A DNA stretch of 6,544 nucleotides from Myxococcota bacterium (GTDB taxonomy: Bacteria; Myxococcota; Polyangia; GCA-2747355; JAKLHH01), in NCBI GenBank assembly GCA_022710245.1, contig JAKLHH010000442.1, positions 1-6,544 of the forward strand. Direction: 5' to 3'. Position numbers and translations under genes: made by a program. Under the pieces are notes generated by a model. That model made no database searches. It was not told the origin of the DNA and saw only the letters and a program-made list of their open reading frames with translations. The first letter of the stretch is position 1; the number at the start of each line of letters is the position of its first letter. This document shows positions 1 through 5,292 of this stretch, in pieces.

Positions 1-5
1 TGCCC

Positions 6-46
6 TTCTGGGAATCCGGCGCCATTCTGGGAATCCGGCGCCATTC
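6..46. repeat. 19-nt direct tandem repeat at window edge
   Basis: The unit TTCTGGGAATCCGGCGCCA occurs at 6-24 and again, identical and head-to-tail, at 25-43. The first three bases of a third copy follow at 44-46. The array may continue to the left of the window. It lies in non-coding sequence downstream of the UPF0210 gene. The unit contains the small palindrome GGCGCC. No function can be assigned. Confidence 0.85.
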
Positions 47-106
47 GCGGTGCGGAGGCGTGGAGTTGCGGATCGCCTGCCCTACGGCTCTGGGGGCATC
101 GGTGGT

Positions 107-155
107 CCCGTGGTCTCCCTCTGATGTCGGGGAGCCCCGCGTTCTGATCCACGGG
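107..155 (-). other. Non-coding tail with a possible stem-loop downstream of the UPF0210 gene
   Basis: CCCGTGG (107-113) is the exact reverse complement of CCACGGG (149-155). Inside that loop, CGGGG (128-132) faces CCCCG (135-139). The structure starts about 20 nt after the stop codon of the leftmost minus-strand gene, so it could take part in 3'-end formation. There is no T-tract, so it is not a convincing intrinsic terminator. Apart from this and the 19-nt repeat, I see nothing in bases 1-174. Confidence 0.3.
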
Positions 156-174
156 GCCAAAGATAGGAGCAAAT

Positions 175-1554
175 CTAATTCCGCATGCTGATCAGCGGCG
201 CCGGGATGCGTCCGCCGCGGAGCACGAACTCGCTGCAGCTGAAGCGGTTCACCGCCTGCACCTGCGCGGTGCCGAGGAGGCCGCCGTAGTCGTAGCTCTC
301 GCCCGCTGCCTTGCCCGGCACCGGGATGATGCGGACCGCCGTGGTCTTGTTGTTCACCACGCCGATGGCGAGCTCGTCGGCGATGATCCCGCTCAGCGTC
401 TCGGCCGGCGTGTCACCCGGCACCGCTACCATGTCGAGCCCCACCGAGCAGACCGCCGTCATCGCCTCGAGCTTCTCCAGGGTCAGCGCGCCGCAGGCCG
501 CCGCCTCGATCATCCCGTGGTCCTCGCTGACCGGGATGAACGCGCCGCTCAGCCCGCCCACCGACGACGACGCCATCAGCCCGCCCTTCTTCACAGCGTC
601 CGTCATCAGCGCCAGCGCCGCCGTGGTCCCCGGCGCGCCCGTCCGCTCGAGCCCCATCGCCTCCAGGATCTCCGCCACCGAGTCGCCGATCGCCGGCGTC
701 GGCGCCAGGCTCAGGTCCACCACGCCGAAGCACGCGGGCGGGCCTAGCCGCCGGGCCACCTCGCGGCCGATCAGCTCGCCGGCGCGGGTCACCTTGAACG
801 CCATCCGCTTGATCGTCTCGGCCAGCTCGCCGAGCTGCGCGCGCGGGTTGGCGGCGATCGCCCGGCGCAGCGCGCCCAGCACCACGCCGGGGCCGCTGAC
901 GCCCACGTTCAGCACCACGTCCGGCTCGCCGAGCCCGTGCATGGCGCCCGCGATGAAGGGGTTGTCCTCGGGGATGTTGGCGAAGACCACCAGCTTGGCG
1001 CAGCCGATCGCCCCGCGGTCCGCCGTGCGCGCCGCCAGCTCCTTGATCCGCTGCCCCATCATCACCACCGCGTCCATGTTGATGCCGGCGCGCGTGGTGG
1101 CGAGGTTCACCGAGGAGCAGACGCGCCTGGTCACCGCCAGCGCCTCGGGGATGGAGTCGATCAACGCGCGGTCGCCGCGGGTGCAGCCCTTCTCCACCAG
1201 CGCGGAGAAGCCGCCGATGTAGTCCACGCCCACCTCGCCGGCGATCTCATCCATCGCCTGCGCGAGCGGCACCAGGCTGTCGGCGCCGCTCGCCTCGCCG
1301 ACGATGGCGGCCGGCGTCACCGAGAGGCGCTTGTTGGTGATGGGGACCGCGAGCTCCTCCTGGACCTCCTTGATGGTGGGGACCAGGCGCTCGGCGCAGG
1401 CGCGGATGTGGCTGCGCACCGCGTCGCAGGTCGCGGAGAGCTCGCCGCGGATGCAGCCCCGGAGCGAGATGCCCATGGTCACCGTGCGGATGTCGAGGTG
1501 CTCGTTCTCGATCATCCGCAGGATCTCGGTGATCTCCTCGCGCTGGTAGAACAT
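175..1554 (-). CDS. UPF0210 / PFL-like (DUF711-type) family protein
   Basis: A 459-residue protein that matches the UPF0210 (PFL family, DUF711-like) pattern over its full length. It opens with the family-typical N-terminus ([15 protein letters not shown], then [11 protein letters not shown] around residues 21-31). It has a Gly-rich core ([14 protein letters not shown] around 215-228, [14 protein letters not shown] around 330-343) and a C-terminal stretch with [12 protein letters not shown] and [14 protein letters not shown]. The family is related in fold to pyruvate formate-lyase-like proteins, but its biochemical activity is not firmly established, so no reaction is assigned. The ATG start at 1554 is preceded by a good Shine-Dalgarno, CGGAGG, about 5 nt upstream. 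It is the last gene of the microcompartment-associated unit and lies 189 nt after the ACT-domain gene. UPF0237 ACT proteins and UPF0210 proteins are commonly gene neighbours, which supports both calls. No encapsulation helix is evident, so any compartment localisation would need a partner. Confidence 0.9.
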   Translation of the reverse strand: MFYQREEITEILRMIENEHLDIRTVTMGISLRGCIRGELSATCDAVRSHIRACAERLVPTIKEVQEELAVPITNKRLSVTPAAIVGEASGADSLVPLAQAMDEIAGEVGVDYIGGFSALVEKGCTRGDRALIDSIPEALAVTRRVCSSVNLATTRAGINMDAVVMMGQRIKELAARTADRGAIGCAKLVVFANIPEDNPFIAGAMHGLGEPDVVLNVGVSGPGVVLGALRRAIAANPRAQLGELAETIKRMAFKVTRAGELIGREVARRLGPPACFGVVDLSLAPTPAIGDSVAEILEAMGLERTGAPGTTAALALMTDAVKKGGLMASSSVGGLSGAFIPVSEDHGMIEAAACGALTLEKLEAMTAVCSVGLDMVAVPGDTPAETLSGIIADELAIGVVNNKTTAVRIIPVPGKAAGESYDYGGLLGTAQVQAVNRFSCSEFVLRGGRIPAPLISMRN

Positions 1555-1576
1555 GTGCCTCCGATGAAGAACGGCG

Positions 1577-1712
1577 TCAGAAGGTCAGAAGGTCCAGATG
1601 GTCCAGAAGGTCATGGTGTCCAGAAGGTCATAGGGTCCAGATGGCCAGGAGGCCGAGCTGGTCAGAAGGCCCAGCTGGCCAGAGGGCCAGATGCCCAGAA
1701 GGTCAGAGGGCC
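1577..1712. repeat. Degenerate short tandem repeat, 8-9 nt unit, between the ACT and UPF0210 genes
   Basis: On the plus strand the spacer is built of imperfect copies of TCCAGAAGG or TCAGAAGG, with variants such as CCAGATGG, CCAGCTGG and CCAGAGGG. I count roughly a dozen or more units. In the minus-strand transcript the unit reads CCTTCTGGA. Self-complementary variants (CCAGCTGG; GGCCC at 1668-1672 facing GGGCC at 1684-1688) could fold. The array fills most of the 189-nt gap (1555-1743) between two probably co-transcribed genes. It ends about 20 nt before the Shine-Dalgarno of the UPF0210 gene. No open reading frame of its own is supported. Confidence 0.75.
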
Positions 1713-1743
1713 ACGCAGCGATCGGACCCATGCTGCCCGCGGG

Positions 1744-2385
1744 TCAGACGCGCTGCAGGGCGCGCGCGACGTCCTCGTGCATCACCACCGCGTGAATGCC
1801 GAGCTTGCCCGCGGCGGCGAGCAGCCGCTCCTTGAACTGCGAGAAGGGCACGGTCAGCTCACCGAGGTCGACGACCATGATCATGGTGAAGTAGTCGGAG
1901 ACGATCGTCTGGCTGACGTCCTGGATGTCGCCACCGGACGCCGCGATCTCGCCGGAGATGGTGGCGACGACGCCCTTGCAGTTGCGGCCGGTGGTCGTCA
2001 CCACCGCGCGCTTGCTCTCTCTCGCGCGCTGCTGCTCGAGGCAGCCGGCGCACATCTCGAGCGAGCGGTTGCCGGTGGCCTCGGGGAGCACCGCGCCGCG
2101 CGGCGTGGTGACCCCACCCTCCGCCGGGCGCGAGGTCGCGCTGCCGCTCGCCGCCGGACGGGCCGGAGCGCGAGCTGGAGCGGCGCCCCGCGCCGCATCG
2201 GGCGACGGCGAGTAGCTGCCGCGACCGCCGCTCGCCTGCGCCGGGACCGCGCTCGCCCCACCTGCCATGGCCGCCACCACCTCGCGCGCCACCACCTCGA
2301 CGACGGCGGGCTCGGCCTTGCCCAGGCGCTCGCGCACCGCCTGCACGACCAGCCGCGTGACGCTCTCCAGCTCTCTCTCGTTCAT
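1744..2385 (-). CDS. UPF0237-like ACT-domain protein with N-terminal microcompartment encapsulation-like peptide
   Basis: A 213-residue protein with three visible parts. Residues 1-22 (MNERELESVTRLVVQAVRER and on) form an amphipathic helix with hydrophobics at i, i+3/i+4. This closely resembles the encapsulation peptides at the N-termini of metabolosome enzymes such as PduP and PduD. Residues about 43-108 are a disordered Ala/Gly/Pro/Ser/Arg linker, usual after such peptides. Residues about 126-213 are an ACT domain of the stand-alone UPF0237 type: RAVVTTTGRNCKGVVATISG, then DIQDVSQTIVSDYFTMIMVVD, ending VMHEDVARALQRV. A CxxC pair (MCAGC, Cys112 and Cys115) sits just before the ACT domain. 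ACT domains usually bind small ligands, often amino acids; the ligand here is unknown. I chose the ATG at 2385 because it begins the helix. An in-frame TTG at 2436 would add 17 Pro-rich residues and has no better ribosome binding site. It lies 54 nt downstream of the last BMC-P gene. Confidence 0.85.
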   Translation of the reverse strand: MNERELESVTRLVVQAVRERLGKAEPAVVEVVAREVVAAMAGGASAVPAQASGGRGSYSPSPDAARGAAPARAPARPAASGSATSRPAEGGVTTPRGAVLPEATGNRSLEMCAGCLEQQRARESKRAVVTTTGRNCKGVVATISGEIAASGGDIQDVSQTIVSDYFTMIMVVDLGELTVPFSQFKERLLAAAGKLGIHAVVMHEDVARALQRV

Positions 2386-2439
2386 CGTCTCTGCTCTCGC
2401 TTGCGGTTGCCGGTCCGGGACCGGCAGAGCGACCAACTG

Positions 2440-2799
2440 CTAGGGGTTGGGGTCGGGGTTAGCGCCCAGCGCCTCGCCCAGCGCGGCGCGGTCCACCTGC
2501 ACCTGATCGATGATCGCCACCACCGCCGCGTCGACGGGGAGCGCGGTCTGCTCGCCAGGGCCCAGCGCCTCGTGCAGCGCGACCCGCCCCGCGTGCCCGT
2601 AGGCGACCACCACGTCGTCGCCCACGCCCGCGTCGAGGACGTCCGCGCAGACCACCAGATCGTGGCACGAGGGCCGCGCCCCCTCGCCCGCCGCCAGGTC
2701 GGAGAGGTGGTAGGGCTGCACGGCGAGGAGCTTGAGCCCCTCCACCTGGGGCCACTTCACCGTCGACCAGACGTTGCCGATCACGCGCCCGATGAACAT
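2440..2799 (-). CDS. EutN/CcmL-family microcompartment vertex protein (BMC-P), copy 4 in transcription order
   Basis: A 119-residue member of the pentameric EutN/CcmL shell family, which caps the vertices of bacterial microcompartments. Family hallmarks in order: MFIGRVIGNVWSTVK (1-15), GLKLLAVQPY (21-30), the VLDAGVGDDVVVAYGHAGR stretch (54-72) and LPVDAAVVAIID (87-98). A 15-20 residue insertion with a Cys (LAAGEGARPSCHD, 35-47) lengthens the loop before the second strand pair. The C-terminus is a short tail ending ANPDPNP. The ATG at 2799 is preceded by a strong Shine-Dalgarno, GAGGAGG, about 5 nt upstream, inside the end of the preceding BMC-P gene, which it overlaps by 19 nt. The frame extends upstream without a stop, but the family N-terminus and the ribosome binding site fix this start. 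Confidence 0.92.
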   Translation of the reverse strand: MFIGRVIGNVWSTVKWPQVEGLKLLAVQPYHLSDLAAGEGARPSCHDLVVCADVLDAGVGDDVVVAYGHAGRVALHEALGPGEQTALPVDAAVVAIIDQVQVDRAALGEALGANPDPNP

Positions 2800-3077
2800 T
2801 CGCCCTCCTCGGCCGGCGGGTCGCTGCTCCCGTCGACCACCATGGCCACCGCCGCGTCGCAGAGGACGCCGCGGTTGCCGGGGCCGGGCTGCAGCACGTT
2901 GCGCGCGCCGCTGCCCCAGGTCACCAGCACCCGATCGCCGACCCGTGCGTCGAGCGTGTCGACGCCGACCACCAGCCGGTCCGAGCGCTCCACCGCCACG
3001 AGGAGGAGCTTGCGCCCGTCGAGCCCGGCGGCCTTGCGCGTCCCCCAGACCTCGCCGACGACGACGCCGCGGATCAT
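2781..3077 (-). CDS. EutN/CcmL-family microcompartment vertex protein (BMC-P), copy 3; shortest
   Basis: A 98-residue EutN/CcmL protein, close to the minimal family length. It starts MIRGVVVGEVWGTRK (1-15), followed by LDGRKLLLVAV (19-29), VVGVDTLDARVGDRVLVTWGS (36-56) with the GARN turn, and DAAVAMVVDG (74-83). A short acidic, Cys-containing tail (PPAEEGECSSGA) follows. It has no long loop insertion, unlike copies 1 and 4. The usual GAG or GAGVG turn is DARVG here. The ATG at 3077 overlaps the stop of copy 2 as ATGA, and a GGAG lies about 9 nt upstream. These overlaps imply translational coupling and fixed relative expression of the vertex proteins. Confidence 0.92.
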   Translation of the reverse strand: MIRGVVVGEVWGTRKAAGLDGRKLLLVAVERSDRLVVGVDTLDARVGDRVLVTWGSGARNVLQPGPGNRGVLCDAAVAMVVDGSSDPPAEEGECSSGA

Positions 3078-3448
3078 TCGATCCACTCCACGGTGCGCGG
3101 GGGCTGCGCACCGAGCGGCGCCAGCGGCCGGGCCCTCGGGCCGCCCTCCCTCGCCGGCGCGCCGCCCTCGAAGGCCACCCGCTGCAGCTGGCAGCGGTCC
3201 ACGATCCCGAGCACCGCCGCGTCGACGGGGAGGTTCGCGTCGCCGAGGCTCCAGCGCGCGGGCGCGCCCAGGCAGACCACCACGTCCTCGCCCACGCCAG
3301 CGCCGACCGTATCGACGGCGACGACCTGCTCGGTCTCGTGGCTGGGGTCGTAGTAGAAGTAGGGCCGAACCAGGAGGAGCTTGTAGGTCCCCAGCCCGGC
3401 GTGCTTGCGCGTGCACCAGAGCGAGCCGACCACGCGCCCGAGGATCAC
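3074..3448 (-). CDS. EutN/CcmL-family microcompartment vertex protein (BMC-P), copy 2, with C-terminal tail
   Basis: A 124-residue protein and the most canonical of the four. It begins MILGRVVGSLWCTRKH (1-16), then YKLLLVRPY (22-30), QVVAVDTVGAGVGEDVVVCLG (41-61) and LPVDAAVLGIVD (73-84). The fold is complete by about residue 90. A 30-35 residue Pro/Arg/Gly-rich tail ending RTVEWIE follows and is not part of the standard family. The start is a GTG at 3448 that overlaps the previous stop as GTGA, with GAGGGGG upstream as ribosome binding site. DNA encoding the VDAAV segment is nearly identical to that of copy 4 (compare about 2514-2540 with 3210-3232). This suggests common descent within the cluster or strong conservation. 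Confidence 0.93.
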   Translation of the reverse strand: MILGRVVGSLWCTRKHAGLGTYKLLLVRPYFYYDPSHETEQVVAVDTVGAGVGEDVVVCLGAPARWSLGDANLPVDAAVLGIVDRCQLQRVAFEGGAPAREGGPRARPLAPLGAQPPRTVEWIE

Positions 3449-3828
3449 GGCCGCGCCCCCTCGAGCGGCTGCTCGAACCGGAGCTCGGCCCCGTCGACGA
3501 TCGCCACCACCAGGTCCTTGGTCGGGACCGCCTCGCCGAGGGTGAGGTCGCGGCAGCGGCTGCCGTGAGCGATCAGCACCAGCTCACCCGGGCCGGCGCC
3601 GAGCTCGTCGACGACCACACGCGTCGCGGCGCTCTCCTCGAGGGCGGGGTGATCGGCGCTCACGTCGACACGCAAGGCCGCGAGCGCTGGGCGATCGGGC
3701 GCAGCTGCCACGACCGCGGAGGGGCAGGCGGCCGCGAGGAGCGGACGCACCACGAGCAGGCGGTGTCCCTGCAGGCGCTCGGCCTGCCTGGCACCCCACA
3801 CCTTGCCGACGACCCGCGCGAGCAGCAC
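3445..3828 (-). CDS. EutN/CcmL-family microcompartment vertex protein (BMC-P), copy 1; divergent, with large insertion
   Basis: A 127-residue protein recognisable as BMC-P from MLLARVVGKVWGARQ (1-15), LQGHRLLVVRPL (19-30), VVVDELGAGPGELVLIAHGS (71-90) and VVAIVDGAEL (107-116). Between the second and third conserved strands it carries about 39 extra residues (31-69), Ala/Pro-rich and with a Cys. The other copies have a few to about 18 residues there. The usual PVDAAV motif is replaced by PTKDLV. The GTG at 3828 is the first possible start after the in-frame stop of the upstream gene. Its ribosome binding site is weak (GGAC about 14 nt upstream), so this copy may depend on translation of the gene before it, 24 nt away in the same frame. 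It is the least typical of the four and could have a specialised position in the shell. Confidence 0.85.
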   Translation of the reverse strand: MLLARVVGKVWGARQAERLQGHRLLVVRPLLAAACPSAVVAAAPDRPALAALRVDVSADHPALEESAATRVVVDELGAGPGELVLIAHGSRCRDLTLGEAVPTKDLVVAIVDGAELRFEQPLEGARP

Positions 3829-3852
3829 CTTGGTCTCGAGTCCGGGGACCCG

Positions 3853-4197
3853 TCAGGAGGCCTTGGCCTTGGCCCGCTGCTGCCAGGAGTGGTGGAGGTC
3901 GATGAGCTTGGTCGGCGCGAAGGCGAGCAGCTTCTCGCGGTAGTCGCCGTCCTTGGTCCGGTTCATCAGCCCGAGGAGGCTGTCGACCAGCTTCTCCTTG
4001 CCGCCGAACTTGTCCTTGATCTCGGTGCTGACCGCCAGGAGGCGGAGCAGCTTCGAGTTGGCGGCCGTGAGCAGCCGCGAGCGGAGATCGTCCTTCGACT
4101 CCTCGCCGCGCTCCATGATCCCCAGCAGCTTGTCGACGAGCTTCTCCTTGCCGCCGTGCTGCTCGTTCACCTGCTGCAGGGGTGTCTTCGTAGCCAT
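3853..4197 (-). CDS. Small Lys-rich helical protein with duplicated motif; function unknown
   Basis: A 114-residue protein that I do not recognise as a named family. It contains two copies of one unit about 50 residues apart. GGKEKLVDKLLGIM (15-28) is echoed by GGKEKLVDSLLGLM (65-78). Each is followed by a charged turn, then RLLTAANSKLLRL (41-53) or KLLAFAPTKLIDL (89-101). The protein is probably all alpha-helical, with a basic C-terminus (QQRAKAKAS). No signal peptide or membrane segment is seen. The ATG at 4197 has a strong Shine-Dalgarno, AAGGAG, about 9 nt upstream. It is the first gene after the candidate promoter and sits 24 nt before the BMC-P cluster, so it is probably co-expressed with shell proteins. 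A scaffold, cargo or shell-associated role is possible, but this is only inference from context. Confidence 0.85.
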   Translation of the reverse strand: MATKTPLQQVNEQHGGKEKLVDKLLGIMERGEESKDDLRSRLLTAANSKLLRLLAVSTEIKDKFGGKEKLVDSLLGLMNRTKDGDYREKLLAFAPTKLIDLHHSWQQRAKAKAS

Positions 4198-4217
4198 CTT
4201 CGCGAGCTCCTTGCTGG

Positions 4218-4247
4218 CCCCGGTACCGCCGGGGCGTTAGAAACGCC
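4218..4247 (-). promoter_or_regulatory. Two adjacent hairpins in the 5' leader of the microcompartment transcript
   Basis: CCCCGG (4218-4223) pairs perfectly with CCGGGG (4229-4234) across a 5-nt loop. Next to it, GGCGTT (4233-4238) pairs perfectly with AACGCC (4242-4247) across a 3-nt loop. The two stems share bases 4233-4234. Both lie between the candidate promoter and the Shine-Dalgarno of the first gene. They could stabilise the leader or control entry into the operon. No T-tract follows, so an intrinsic terminator is unlikely. The second stem shares bases with the palindrome at 4237-4258, so the two structures could be alternatives. Confidence 0.4.
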
Positions 4248-4258
4248 GTAATTTCTAA
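4237..4258. promoter_or_regulatory. Palindromic candidate operator TTAGAAA-N8-TTTCTAA
   Basis: TTAGAAA (4237-4243) and TTTCTAA (4252-4258) are perfect inverted repeats separated by 8 nt, giving a 22-nt dyad. This is an A/T-rich island in otherwise very GC-rich sequence. It overlaps the candidate -10 region of the promoter upstream of the microcompartment unit, the position expected for a repressor site. No regulator can be named from the sequence. Confidence 0.45.
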
Positions 4259-4278
4259 TCTCTGGCCCTGCCTGTCAA
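4250..4278 (-). promoter_or_regulatory. Candidate sigma-70-type promoter for the microcompartment unit
   Basis: On the minus strand a perfect -35 hexamer TTGACA (complement of 4273-4278) is followed, after 15 nt, by TAGAAA (complement of 4252-4257; 4 of 6 to TATAAT). At 17-nt spacing the hexamer would be GAAATT (complement of 4250-4255; 3 of 6). The exact -10 is therefore uncertain. It lies 52-80 nt upstream of the first ATG, in the only long gap before the seven-gene unit. That agrees with its being the operon promoter. The rest of the 4198-4372 gap shows only the leader hairpins and a ribosome binding site. Confidence 0.5.
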
Positions 4279-4372
4279 CCCCAGACCACCTGAGCGGCAG
4301 GCTTTAGCACCTCCGCGAGCGGGTTTCCAGAGTGATCTCTCGCCACCCGCCCGCTCCGGCCCGCGCGGCTCG

Positions 4373-5227
4373 CTACTGGCGCCCCCGGCCCAGCCCCTGC
4401 CAGAGCTTCTCCAGCCCGCGGGTGGAGAGGGCCAGCCGTCCCCGCAGCTCCTCGCCCTCCACGCGGAGGCGCACGTCCTCGAGCAGGTCGGAGCCGCGAC
4501 GCACCTCCTCACGGAGCCGGCGCTCGAGGGCGCTCGCCGCCGCGGGCGCCGCGAGCCGGGCCGCGACCTCGAGGGTGAGCGTCTGCCCCGCGTCGAGCGC
4601 GGCGCGGAGCGAGCGCAGCTCCTTCAGCTCCGTCCAGCCCACCTGCGCGGCGAGCACGCCGGCTGAGCCCGGCGCGACCGCGAGCGCCAGCCAGGCCGTA
4701 TGCCCCGGCCCCACCGCGCGCACCGCCGTCGCCAGCTCGCGCGCCTCGAGCGCGCCCCTGCCTCGCCCCTCGAGCCGATCGAGGACGCGCTCGAGCCACC
4801 CGTCGGAGACGATCACCAGCAGGCCGGGCGCCGGCAGCAGCAGGTGCCCCCCGCCGGTGAGCCCGTAGACCGCGCGGCCGCGCCGCTCGCGCTCGCTCGG
4901 CCGCGCCTGCGCGCGGAGCGCGGCGAGCACGTGCTCGTCCTCGATGCGCCCGGAGAGGACCAGCAGCAGCTCCGGCGGGCCGGGCCGCTCGGAGCCCGCC
5001 GCGAGGAGCGCCCGGTCGAGGTCCGTCCGCGGATCGAAGCCGAACCTCGCGCGCGCCTGCGCCGCGCCCTCGCCGGGCAGCGCCGCCGCGATCGGTGATC
5101 GCCGCAGCGCCGCGAGGTCCACCTCGGTGACCAGCTGCGCCTCCGCGGGGACCAGCTCGAGGAGCGTCGGGGCAGGGCGGGAGCGGTGGCAGCGCTCGCA
5201 GCTCGCTGGCGCGAGGGCTACGAGCAA
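4373..5227 (-). CDS. Exported or lipoprotein-like protein of unknown function
   Basis: Given from a TTG at 5227, this is a 284-residue Ala/Leu/Arg-rich protein. The N-terminus reads MLVALAPASC, then ERCHRSRPAP, which looks like the end of a signal peptide (APA before SC) with its front missing. The same frame stays open upstream and adds Arg-containing residues and a hydrophobic run, LVASALLVAL. The only start-like codon there is a CTG at 5296, which would overlap the previous stop as CTGA. The true start is therefore probably upstream. The mature part opens with a segment (LLELVPAEAQLVTEVDLAALRR) of a type often seen in envelope proteins that report on self-assembly or substrate levels, but I cannot name a family. 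Alternating hydrophobic strands (PELLLVLSG, HLLLPAPGLLVIVSD) suggest an alpha/beta fold. A CxxCH sequence (CERCH, residues 10-14) sits at the putative cleavage point. It follows the deacetylase gene closely and is probably co-transcribed with it. Confidence 0.75.
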   Translation of the reverse strand: MLVALAPASCERCHRSRPAPTLLELVPAEAQLVTEVDLAALRRSPIAAALPGEGAAQARARFGFDPRTDLDRALLAAGSERPGPPELLLVLSGRIEDEHVLAALRAQARPSERERRGRAVYGLTGGGHLLLPAPGLLVIVSDGWLERVLDRLEGRGRGALEARELATAVRAVGPGHTAWLALAVAPGSAGVLAAQVGWTELKELRSLRAALDAGQTLTLEVAARLAAPAAASALERRLREEVRRGSDLLEDVRLRVEGEELRGRLALSTRGLEKLWQGLGRGRQ

Positions 5228-5292
5228 CGCGGAGGCGACGAGGGGCCGTGGGGCGAAGCGGCGGACCGCTCCGCCGCGGGAGAGGGGCGAGC

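Noticed and set aside
311..1222. A 303-codon plus-strand open frame opposite the UPF0210 gene
   Set aside because: Ser/Ala/Pro-rich shadow translation without family features; the minus-strand protein is full-length and conserved.
175..1554. An active glycyl-radical pyruvate formate-lyase, hence a glycyl-radical-type microcompartment
   Set aside because: The PFL label reflects distant fold similarity of UPF0210. I see no C-terminal glycyl-radical loop (RVxGY type) and no radical-SAM activase in the window.
1577..1712. CRISPR-like array between the ACT and UPF0210 genes
   Set aside because: Units are 8-9 nt, degenerate and contiguous, with no unique spacers of regular length.
2386..2436. TTG start at 2436 for the ACT-domain gene
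   Set aside because: It would put 17 Pro-rich residues before the encapsulation-like helix, which normally sits at the very N-terminus; the ATG at 2385 fits better.
2800..3111. Upstream extension of the copy-4 BMC-P frame to position 3111
   Set aside because: The extension overlaps almost the whole of copy 3 and is Arg/Gly-rich. The family N-terminus MFIGRVIG and a strong ribosome binding site fix the start at 2799.
937..4251. A single 1104-codon open frame on the plus strand across the microcompartment region
   Set aside because: It is antisense to seven well-supported minus-strand genes. Its translation is rich in His, Arg, Ala and Asp with no recognisable domain, as expected from the complement of high-GC coding sequence.
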